From an uncultured Clostridia bacterium (lineage in GTDB: Bacteria; Bacillota_A; Clostridia; Christensenellales; CAG-138): a stretch of 14,158 bases of DNA. Position numbers and translations under genes: made by a program. This document shows, in pieces, positions 7,726 through 14,158 of the stretch (its first letter is position 1; each line of letters begins with the position of its first letter). Under the pieces are notes generated by a model. That model searched no databases and was not told where the DNA came from. It saw nothing but the letters and a program-made list of their open reading frames with translations. Location: NCBI GenBank assembly GCA_946623765.1, contig CAMORL010000032.1, positions 1 to 14,158 on the forward strand. Reading direction: 5' to 3'.

Positions 7726-7737
7726 GGATTGAAATCC
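7726..7737. repeat. Short inverted repeat over the -35 element
   Basis: GGATT (7726-7730) and AATCC (7733-7737) form a perfect 5-bp dyad with a 2-bp centre. The dyad covers the whole -35 hexamer of the dprA promoter. A repressor site here would block sigma contact, but a dyad this short can easily occur by chance. I do not recognise it as the site of a known regulator. Confidence 0.35.
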
Positions 7738-7757
7738 GAAAACGTTCATGCTATGAT
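7729..7757 (+). promoter_or_regulatory. SigA-type promoter for dprA-topA-trmFO-hslVU
   Basis: TTGAAA (7729-7734) and TATGAT (7752-7757) are separated by 17 bp, each matching the consensus at 5/6 positions. An AT-rich stretch at about 7701-7728, unusual in this GC-rich window, lies just upstream and could act as an UP element. Transcription would start near 7764, downstream of the in-frame ATG at 7758. This argues for the dprA start at 7797. Confidence 0.78.
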
Positions 7758-7796
7758 ATGTTCCGAAGTATTTTCAGAAGAGGGAGGAAGCGGCGC

Positions 7797-8942
7797 ATGG
7801 ACGAAACAAAGCGGCTGTGGCTGTGGCTGAACTACGCGACGAGCACGAACCCGAAGCTGTTTTTTGAACTGCTCAACCGGTTCGACGATCTGTCCGAAGC
7901 GCGTGAAGCGATTCAAAACCGTGACTTCGAGCAGTTTTCCGACGTGTCCGAAACCGTGCGCGACCGACTGATCGCCGCGGCGGACGACCGCTTCATGGAT
8001 CGCTACTGCGCCTGGCTCGAGCGGAACGGCGTCGGCGTGATCACGCCCGAGGACGACGAGTATCCTTCTCTTCTCTCGGAGATCTATGATCCGCCGTCGG
8101 TGCTGTTCTCTAAAGGGACGCTCCCGAAGGATCTGACGCTTCCGATCGCCATGGTCGGCGCGCGCAGCTGCACCGATTACGGAAAAGAGGTTGCGGAGCT
8201 TCTTTCCGAACAGCTGTGCGAACGCGGCGCAACGGTCGTGACCGGGCTTGCGGCGGGGATCGACTCCGCCTGCGCAAAGGGCGCGCTTTCGGTCGCGTCC
8301 AACACCTGCCCTGTGATCGGGGTATTGGGCTGCGGGATCGACGTCACCTATCCGCAGAACAACGGCGCGCTCTATCAGAGCGTGCTCGATCACGGCGGCG
8401 CGCTCATAACCGAGTTTCTTCCGAAAACGCCGCCGCTTCAGCAAAACTTCCCGATCCGCAACCGCATCCTGTCAGGGCTTTCCCGCGGGGTCGTGGTGAT
8501 CGAAGCGGGCGAGCGCAGCGGCACGTCGATCACGGCGGACTGCGCAAGGGAACAGGGCAGGGAGGTCTTTGCCGTTCCCGGACGCGTGACCGATCCGATG
8601 AGCATCGGCACAAACCGCATGATCGTGCGCGGCGAGGCGAAGCCGGTTCTGTGCGCGGCGGACATTCTTTCGGAATTTACGGACGACGCGGGCGACGACG
8701 CTTTGAACGCCGCTGCGAAGAAGGTCACGTTCACCTCGCTCGGCGAGACCGGACAGGAGATCTACATGGCGCTTCTGCAGGGCGAAAAGAACGCAGACGA
8801 GCTTTTGGAATGGATCGACTGCTCCGCGCAGGAATTGAACGCCGTGCTCACGCGCATGCTCTTTTCCGAAGTCATCAAACAGCTTCCGGGCCGTATCTAC
8901 GCGCTCGATACCATCCACACGGTCGTAACATTCGACCAATAA
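7797..8942 (+). CDS. dprA: DNA-processing protein DprA (Smf)
   Basis: DprA binds incoming single-stranded DNA and loads RecA during transformation; non-competent bacteria also keep it. The 381-residue protein has an N-terminal SAM-like region (about 1-80) and a Rossmann-like core. The core carries MVGARSCTDYG, VTGLAAGID, VLGCGIDVTYP, FPIRNRILSGLS, ERSGTSITADCAREQGR and VFAVPG. A C-terminal winged helix (about 310-380) follows. ATG 7797 has GGGAGG at 7782-7787 with 9-nt spacing and lies downstream of the predicted transcription start, unlike the in-frame ATG at 7758. One oddity is that the usual SGxAxGIDxxAH block reads TGLAAGIDSACA, with Thr149 for Ser and Ala160 where His is normally found. 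It is the first gene of its unit and 18 bp from topA. Identification is firm. Confidence 0.95.
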   Translation: MDETKRLWLWLNYATSTNPKLFFELLNRFDDLSEAREAIQNRDFEQFSDVSETVRDRLIAAADDRFMDRYCAWLERNGVGVITPEDDEYPSLLSEIYDPPSVLFSKGTLPKDLTLPIAMVGARSCTDYGKEVAELLSEQLCERGATVVTGLAAGIDSACAKGALSVASNTCPVIGVLGCGIDVTYPQNNGALYQSVLDHGGALITEFLPKTPPLQQNFPIRNRILSGLSRGVVVIEAGERSGTSITADCAREQGREVFAVPGRVTDPMSIGTNRMIVRGEAKPVLCAADILSEFTDDAGDDALNAAAKKVTFTSLGETGQEIYMALLQGEKNADELLEWIDCSAQELNAVLTRMLFSEVIKQLPGRIYALDTIHTVVTFDQ

Positions 8943-8960
8943 TCGAAGGAGACATACAGT

Positions 8961-11060
8961 ATGGCAGAAACGAAAAACACATTGGTGATCGTGGAGTCCC
9001 CTGCAAAGGCAAAGACGATCGGCAAATTTTTAGGCAGCAAGTTCAAGGTCGTGGCGAGCAACGGACACGTCCGCGACCTGCCGAAATCGCAGCTCGGCGT
9101 GGACGTCGAGCACGACTTCGCACCGAAGTATATCACGCTCCGCGGACGCGGGGACGTTTTGGAACGCATCAAGAAGGAAGCGAAAGAAGCCGATCGCGTC
9201 CTTCTCGCAACCGACCCTGACCGCGAAGGCGAAGCGATCTCGTGGCATCTTGCGCAGATCCTGAAGCTCGACACGGATTCGAAGTGCCGCATTGAGTTTC
9301 ACGAGATTACGGCAAACGCGGTGAAAAACGCGATCAAAAAGCCGCGTACGATCAACATGAATCTTGTCGACGCGCAGCAGGCGCGGCGCGTTTTAGACCG
9401 CATCGTGGGCTACAAGATCAGCCCGATCCTCTGGGTCAAGATCCGCAAGGGATTGTCTGCGGGACGCGTGCAGTCCGTGGCGACGCGCATCGTGTGCGAC
9501 CGCGAGGACGAGATCAACGCGTTCGTGCCCGAGGAATACTGGACGCTTTCCGCAAAGCTGCGCGCAGGGGCGAAGAAGACGTTTGACGTGCGCTTCTACG
9601 GCGAGGACGGCGCGAAGATCGATCTCAAAACCGAGGCGCAGACGAACGCGGTCATCGCGCGCGTCGGCGATTCCGAATTCGTCGCGGCGGAGGTAAAGAG
9701 CGGCGAGAAGCACAAGCATGCCGCGCCGCCGTTCACGACGTCGAGCATGCAGCAGGACGCGTCGAGAAAACTCGGCTTCACGACCAAGCGCACCATGATG
9801 GTTGCGCAGCAGCTCTACGAGGGCGTGGAGATCGGCAAAAAGGGCGCGACGGGTCTGATCACCTATATCCGTACCGACTCGGTCCGCATCGCGGGCGAGG
9901 CGCAGAAGGCAGCGGAAAGCTATATTCTGGAAACCTACGGCGAGGCGTATGTGCCGAAGACCGCGAACGTCTATCGCGGCCGCCGCAACGCGCAGGACGC
10001 GCACGAAGCGATCCGTCCGACGGACGTGAGAAACGATCCGAAGACTTTGAAACCGTATCTTTCGAGCGACCAGTACAAGCTCTACAAGCTCGTGTACGAA
10101 CGCTTCCTCGCAAGCCAGATGAGCGACGCGGTGCTGGAGCAGACGGCGGTCACGTTCGACGCGAACGGCGCGCAGTTCAAGGCGACCGGTTCGCACGTGC
10201 GGTTTGCGGGCTTCTCTGCGGTCTACACCGAGGGACGCGACGTGGACGACGAGGACACCGTGCAGCTTCCGCCGATCGCGGAGGGCGACCGCTTCAAGGC
10301 GGAAAAGCTCGATCCGCAGCAGAAATTCACGCAGCCGCCGTCCCGCTATACCGAGGCGACGCTCGTCAAAACGCTCGAGGAAAAGGGCATCGGGCGTCCG
10401 TCCACCTATTCGCCGACGATCTCCACGATCATCGATCGCGGCTACATCATGCGCGAGAAGAAGACGCTGGCGGCGACCGAACTCGGCTTTGCCGTCACCG
10501 GGCTGATGAAATCCAGCTTTCCGGACATCGTGGACATCGCGTTTACGGCGAACATGGAGGAGGAGCTGGACTCTGTGGAGGACGGCTCCGAAGCATGGCA
10601 GAAGGTTGTGGACGGGTTCTACGGCCCGTTTATGCAGACGGTCGAAACCGCCGAAAAGAACGCGGAAAAGATCAAAATTCCCGACGAGGTTTCCGATATC
10701 CCGTGCGACAAGTGCGGCGCGATGATGGTCTATAAGATGGGACGCTTCGGCAAATTTCTTGCCTGTCCGAATTTCCCGACCTGCCGCAACACGAAGTCGA
10801 TCGTCGAAAAGGTCGAGGGCGTTCCGTGCCCGAAGTGCGGCGCCGCGATCATCAAGAAACACGGCAAAAAGAAGGTCTTTTACGGCTGCGAGCGCTATCC
10901 GGACTGCGATTTCACAAGCTGGGATCTGCCGGTTTCGGTCAAGTGTCCGAAGTGCGGCGGTCTGATGGTGCAGAAGCACGGACAGAACGGCACGTTCATC
11001 CAGTGCGCGGATCCGAACTGCAAGGAGATCCTGCGCCGTTCGAAGAAAACCGATGCGTAA
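8961..11060 (+). CDS. topA: DNA topoisomerase I (type IA)
   Basis: Type IA topoisomerase relaxes negative supercoils by passing one strand through a transient break. The 699-residue protein has a TOPRIM domain with the metal-binding Glu12 of [11 protein letters not shown] and D85PD87RE89. It also has [13 protein letters not shown] and the nucleophile Tyr302 in [13 protein letters not shown], then [12 protein letters not shown]. Three C-terminal zinc ribbons, each with four cysteines, follow: the first two are CxxC...Cx5C and the third is CxxC...Cx4C. Length and domain set are those of the Bacillus/Clostridium enzyme. AAGGAGA at 8946-8952 sits 8 nt before ATG 8961. The last 8 bp overlap trmFO. 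Nothing abnormal was seen, and all key residues are present. Confidence 0.98.
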   Translation: MAETKNTLVIVESPAKAKTIGKFLGSKFKVVASNGHVRDLPKSQLGVDVEHDFAPKYITLRGRGDVLERIKKEAKEADRVLLATDPDREGEAISWHLAQILKLDTDSKCRIEFHEITANAVKNAIKKPRTINMNLVDAQQARRVLDRIVGYKISPILWVKIRKGLSAGRVQSVATRIVCDREDEINAFVPEEYWTLSAKLRAGAKKTFDVRFYGEDGAKIDLKTEAQTNAVIARVGDSEFVAAEVKSGEKHKHAAPPFTTSSMQQDASRKLGFTTKRTMMVAQQLYEGVEIGKKGATGLITYIRTDSVRIAGEAQKAAESYILETYGEAYVPKTANVYRGRRNAQDAHEAIRPTDVRNDPKTLKPYLSSDQYKLYKLVYERFLASQMSDAVLEQTAVTFDANGAQFKATGSHVRFAGFSAVYTEGRDVDDEDTVQLPPIAEGDRFKAEKLDPQQKFTQPPSRYTEATLVKTLEEKGIGRPSTYSPTISTIIDRGYIMREKKTLAATELGFAVTGLMKSSFPDIVDIAFTANMEEELDSVEDGSEAWQKVVDGFYGPFMQTVETAEKNAEKIKIPDEVSDIPCDKCGAMMVYKMGRFGKFLACPNFPTCRNTKSIVEKVEGVPCPKCGAAIIKKHGKKKVFYGCERYPDCDFTSWDLPVSVKCPKCGGLMVQKHGQNGTFIQCADPNCKEILRRSKKTDA

Positions 11061-12354
11061 GCCGAACGTGACCGTCGTCGGCGCGGGACTTGCCGGCGCG
11101 GAGGCGGCTTACCGGCTGCTGACGCACGGGTATCCGGTGACGCTTTACGAGATGAAGCCGGACAAGCGTACCCCTGCGCACAAGGGCGACGGTTTTGCAG
11201 AGCTCGTCTGCTCGAACTCCCTGCGCTCCGACCGGCTTTCCAACGCGGTCGGCGTGCTGAAAGAGGAAATGCGCATGCTCGATTCGCTCGTGATGCGGGC
11301 GGCGGACGCGACCAAAGTCCCGGCGGGCGGCGCGCTTGCGGTCGACCGGGAGGGATTTTCCCGGTATATCACCGAAACGCTGACGGCGTTTCCGGATCTT
11401 ACGGTTGTGCATGAGGAGTGCACGGAGCTTCCGGCGTCTCCCGCGATCGTTGCGACCGGTCCGCTGACCGGCGGCGCGCTGAGCGAGGCGATCGAACGGC
11501 GATTCGGAATGAGCCTGCATTTTTACGACGCGGCGGCGCCGATCGTGACCTATGATTCGCTCGATCACGGCAAGGTCTTTGCGGCTTCGCGGTACGATCG
11601 GGGAGCGGATTACCTGAACTGCGCAATGACGCGCGAGGAATACTTTGCGTTTTATCATGCGCTCGTGACCGCCGAAACCGCGCCGCTGCACAGCTTTGAA
11701 ACGCCGCGCGTGTTCGAGGGCTGCATGCCGATCGAGGTCATGGCAAAACGCGGCGAAATGACGATGGCATACGGACCTTTGAAACCCGTCGGGCTCGAGG
11801 TCGACGGCAGACGTCCGTTCGCGGTGGTGCAGTTAAGGCGCGACAATGCCGCGGGCACGCTCTATAACATCGTGGGCTTTCAGACCAATCTGAAGTTTCC
11901 GGAGCAGAAGCGCGTCTTCGGCATGATCCCGGGACTGGAACACGCGGAGTTTGCGCGATACGGCGTGATGCACCGCAATACGTTTTTGGAATCCCCGAAA
12001 CTTCTGCATTGGGATTTTTCGCTGCGGGACGATCCGCTGCTGTTCTTTGCCGGGCAGATGACCGGCGTGGAGGGCTATGTGGAATCCGCGGCAAGCGGGC
12101 TTTCGGCGGCGATCGGGCTGATCGAAAAGCTCGAGGGCAGAGAACCGGTCGATTTTACGGCAAGGACCGCGATCGGCTCGCTGGGACACTATGTTTCCGA
12201 ATACAACGGCAAAGACTTCCAGCCGATGAACGTGACGTTCGGAATCATGGATCCGCTTTCCGAACGCGTACGCGGCAAGCAGGAACGCGGCGAGCGGATC
12301 GCAAAGCGCGCGCTGGAAACGGTTCGCGCGCTGAAGGACACTTACGAATTATGA
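11053..12354 (+). CDS. trmFO: Methylenetetrahydrofolate-tRNA-(uracil-5-)-methyltransferase TrmFO
   Basis: TrmFO makes 5-methyluridine at position 54 in the tRNA T-loop, using methylene-tetrahydrofolate and FAD rather than S-adenosylmethionine. The 433-residue protein begins with the FAD-binding [12 protein letters not shown] (residues 8-19). It has LVC53SNSLRSD, in which Cys53 occupies the catalytic position known from the Bacillus enzyme, and the second conserved cysteine Cys224 in [14 protein letters not shown]. It also has [20 protein letters not shown] and a C-terminal [17 protein letters not shown] block. The ATG lies inside the end of topA (8-bp overlap) with no good Shine-Dalgarno site, so translation is probably coupled to topA. 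Full length is about 435 in relatives, so the gene is intact. The next gene starts 13 bp downstream. Confidence 0.97.
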   Translation: MRKPNVTVVGAGLAGAEAAYRLLTHGYPVTLYEMKPDKRTPAHKGDGFAELVCSNSLRSDRLSNAVGVLKEEMRMLDSLVMRAADATKVPAGGALAVDREGFSRYITETLTAFPDLTVVHEECTELPASPAIVATGPLTGGALSEAIERRFGMSLHFYDAAAPIVTYDSLDHGKVFAASRYDRGADYLNCAMTREEYFAFYHALVTAETAPLHSFETPRVFEGCMPIEVMAKRGEMTMAYGPLKPVGLEVDGRRPFAVVQLRRDNAAGTLYNIVGFQTNLKFPEQKRVFGMIPGLEHAEFARYGVMHRNTFLESPKLLHWDFSLRDDPLLFFAGQMTGVEGYVESAASGLSAAIGLIEKLEGREPVDFTARTAIGSLGHYVSEYNGKDFQPMNVTFGIMDPLSERVRGKQERGERIAKRALETVRALKDTYEL

Positions 12355-12367
12355 GGAGGTATATCCG

Positions 12368-12910
12368 ATGGAACAGCTGAAAGGAACAACCATCGTTGCG
12401 GTCAAGCGCAACGGCGTGACCGCGATCGCAGGCGACGGACAGGTCACGATGGGACAGCAGGCGGTCATGAAGGCGCATGCGAAAAAGGTGAGAAGACTGT
12501 ATCACGATCGCGTGGTCGTCGGATTTGCGGGCTCGGTCGCAGACGCGTTCACGCTGTGCGACCGGTTCGAGGCAAAGCTCGAGATGCACGGCGGCGCGCT
12601 GAAGCGCGCGGCGATCGCGCTGGCGCAGGACTGGCGCAGCGACAAGATCATGCGGAATCTTGAGGCGATGATGATCGTCGCGGATAAGGACGACCTTCTG
12701 ATTCTCTCCGGAACCGGCGAGGTCATCGAGCCGGACGACGGCATTGCGGCGATCGGATCCGGCGGGCTCTATGCGCTCGCGGCGGCGAAGGCGCTGAAGA
12801 TGCACACCGAAATGAGCGCGGAGGAGATCGTCTGCGAAGCGATGGCGATCGCCGAATCGATCTGTATCTTTACCAACGGCAATATCAATGTGGAGGTGAT
12901 CCGTCCGTGA
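12368..12910 (+). CDS. hslV: HslV (ClpQ) peptidase subunit of the HslUV protease
   Basis: HslV forms the double-hexameric proteolytic core of the ATP-dependent HslUV protease in the cytoplasm. The 180-residue protein contains [39 protein letters not shown], and the GSGG loop in [11 protein letters not shown], and ends INVEVIRP. The N-terminal nucleophile should be Thr7, exposed by removing the short leader MEQLKG; HslV of Thermotoga and ClpQ of Bacillus also carry a short leader. AGGAGGT at 12354-12360 with 7-nt spacing fixes ATG 12368. The stop overlaps the hslU GTG start (GTGA), which suits fixed stoichiometry of the two subunits. Identification is secure. Confidence 0.97.
   Translation: MEQLKGTTIVAVKRNGVTAIAGDGQVTMGQQAVMKAHAKKVRRLYHDRVVVGFAGSVADAFTLCDRFEAKLEMHGGALKRAAIALAQDWRSDKIMRNLEAMMIVADKDDLLILSGTGEVIEPDDGIAAIGSGGLYALAAAKALKMHTEMSAEEIVCEAMAIAESICIFTNGNINVEVIRP
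12892..12901 (+). promoter_or_regulatory. Extended ribosome binding site for hslU inside hslV
   Basis: GGAGGTGATC matches the anti-Shine-Dalgarno tail over ten bases and lies within the last codons of hslV. It sits 5 nt before the GTG at 12907, which fixes that codon as the hslU start. The long match would favour efficient translation of the ATPase subunit. Confidence 0.75.
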
Positions 12911-14158
12911 CGCCGAGAGAAATCGTAAACGCATTGGACCGCTATATCATCGGTCAGGACGAAGCAAAGCGCGCGGTGGCGATCGCGCTCAGAAACCGTT
13001 ACAGAAGAAGCTGTCTGCCCCCCGAACTGCGGGAGGAGATCACGCCGAAGAATATCATCATGCTCGGGCCGACCGGCGTCGGCAAAACCGAGATCGCAAG
13101 AAGGCTTGCAAAGCTCGTCGACGCGCCGTTTGTCAAGGTCGAAGCCTCGAAGTACACCGAGGTCGGCTATGTCGGCAGAGACGTCGAGAGCATGGTGCGC
13201 GATCTTGTGGAGGAGTCGATCCGGCTCACGAAACAGAAGCGCATGGAGCTTGTGAAGGACGCGGCGGCCGCGGCAACCGAGCAGCGGCTTGTGGAACTGC
13301 TGCTCCCGCAGCAGAAGAAGCAGAACCGTCCGGTGAACCCGCTCCAGTTCCTTCTGGGCAGCGGACAGACCGAGCCCGAGGAGCCCAAGCCCACGGAGGA
13401 GGAGCAGCAGGCGCGGATGACGCTTCGCGAACAGACGCTCGATCGCCTGAGAAAAGGGCTTTTGGAGAAAGAGATCGTGGAGATTGAGGTCGAAGAAAGC
13501 GTCAGCGCCATGATGTTCGGCGCGAGCGGCATGGAGATTGACATGGGCGGCATGCTCGGCGATCTGCTTCCGAAGAAGAAAAAGGCAAAGCGGATGCCGG
13601 TGGAGCATGCGCGCTCGATCCTCATGCAGCAGGAATCCGAAAAGCGCATCGATCCGGACGACGTGAACCGCGAAGCGCTTCAGAACGCCGAACAGAACGG
13701 CATTATCTTTTTGGACGAGATCGACAAGATCGCGGGGAACGCAAACCACATGGGTGCGGACGTTTCGCGCGAGGGCGTGCAGAGAGACATTCTGCCGATC
13801 GTCGAGGGCACCACGGTTGCAACGAAATACGGTCCCGTCAAGACGGACTTCATCCTGTTCATCGGCGCGGGCGCGTTCCATGTGGCGAAGGTCACGGATC
13901 TCATTCCGGAGCTGCAGGGACGGTTCCCGATCCGCGTGACGCTGAAGGACCTCACCGAGGACGATTTCTACGCGATCCTCACGCAGCCGGACAACGCGGT
14001 CACCAAGCAGTATGCCGCGCTCTTAAAGCCGGACAACGTGAATCTGAGCTTCACCGAGGACGCTTTGCGGGAGATCGCAAAATTCGCGTTCCGCGCGAAC
14101 GAACAAAATGAGAATATCGGCGCACGCCGCCTGCATACGGTAATGGAGAATCTGTTGA
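12907..14158 (+). CDS. hslU: HslU (ClpY) AAA+ unfoldase, 3'-truncated by window edge
   Basis: HslU is the hexameric ATPase that unfolds substrates and feeds them to HslV. I read 417 codons from GTG 12907 with no stop, ending at [12 protein letters not shown]. Family length is about 440-470 residues, so only the C-terminal tail, which docks into and activates HslV, lies outside the window. Visible features are Walker A GPTGVGK60T (54-61), the pore loop G87YVG, and a substrate-contacting I domain at about 105-245. The I domain holds a Glu/Pro-rich stretch at 156-166 and the typical [11 protein letters not shown]. Walker B IIFLD270E271, [15 protein letters not shown] and the sensor-2 GAR407R follow. 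The GTG start overlaps the hslV stop. In Bacillus, codY follows at this point; it would lie beyond the window. Confidence 0.97.
   Translation, partial: MTPREIVNALDRYIIGQDEAKRAVAIALRNRYRRSCLPPELREEITPKNIIMLGPTGVGKTEIARRLAKLVDAPFVKVEASKYTEVGYVGRDVESMVRDLVEESIRLTKQKRMELVKDAAAAATEQRLVELLLPQQKKQNRPVNPLQFLLGSGQTEPEEPKPTEEEQQARMTLREQTLDRLRKGLLEKEIVEIEVEESVSAMMFGASGMEIDMGGMLGDLLPKKKKAKRMPVEHARSILMQQESEKRIDPDDVNREALQNAEQNGIIFLDEIDKIAGNANHMGADVSREGVQRDILPIVEGTTVATKYGPVKTDFILFIGAGAFHVAKVTDLIPELQGRFPIRVTLKDLTEDDFYAILTQPDNAVTKQYAALLKPDNVNLSFTEDALREIAKFAFRANEQNENIGARRLHTVMENLL

Noticed and set aside
9393..10979. 528-codon minus-strand frame within topA
   Set aside because: It is again in the codon-aligned antisense register of a well-conserved gene. 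It has no promoter, no Shine-Dalgarno site and no protein family resemblance.
10684..11040. Three similar cysteine-rich segments that might look like a duplicated or foreign piece in topA
   Set aside because: They are the usual three C-terminal zinc ribbons of Firmicute topoisomerase I and are in frame with normal spacing.
12769..13881. 370-codon minus-strand frame within hslV/hslU
   Set aside because: It is the antisense shadow of hslU, whose sense frame is fully conserved across this stretch.
14156..14158. Apparent TGA stop at the very end of the window for hslU
   Set aside because: The hslU codons here are CTG (14152-14154) and TTG (14155-14157), so this TGA is out of frame. The gene simply runs past the window end.

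Overview
The window is a gene-dense, GC-rich stretch from what is most likely a Clostridia-type Firmicute. All genes lie on the + strand. The order rnhB-yraN-...-comM-dprA-topA-trmFO-hslV-hslU is the familiar Firmicute housekeeping neighbourhood. TrmFO, strong GGAGG ribosome binding sites, GTG/TTG starts and a lipoprotein signal fit the same assignment. No finer taxonomic call is justified from the sequence alone.

Layout. Positions 1-893 hold the 3' part of rnhB (RNase HII, cut by the window edge) and yraN. A 64-bp gap then carries a good SigA-type promoter (897-925) that starts a second unit. This unit encodes three envelope-glycosylation membrane proteins: a lipobox-bearing Gpi18/PIG-M-like GT-C glycosyltransferase with an extracytoplasmic jelly-roll domain (958-3477), a bacterial protein O-mannosyltransferase (PMT) homologue with a discoidin-like N-terminal insert (3483-5642), and a GtrA-family protein (5629-6120). 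comM/yifB (6125-7648) follows only 4 bp later, and a strong intrinsic terminator (7667-7692) closes the unit. A new promoter (7729-7757) opens the last unit: dprA, topA, trmFO, hslV and hslU. These genes overlap or are separated by gaps of at most 18 bp. hslU runs off the right edge.

How the genes work together. The housekeeping part covers RNA/DNA hybrid removal (RNase HII), handling of transforming DNA (ComM, DprA), supercoiling (TopA), tRNA m5U54 methylation (TrmFO) and the HslUV protease. The glycosylation trio is the accessory part. Two GT-C enzymes that would act on the outer face of the membrane, each with its own beta-sandwich domain, sit beside a GtrA protein of the kind implicated in moving polyprenyl-phosphate sugars across the membrane. 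I infer a small protein- or envelope-glycosylation system using a lipid-linked sugar donor. The cytoplasmic synthase for that donor is not in the window. This trio is the most interesting content. I saw no RNA genes, CRISPR arrays, insertion sequences or prophage genes, and no gene-free stretch longer than about 150 bp.
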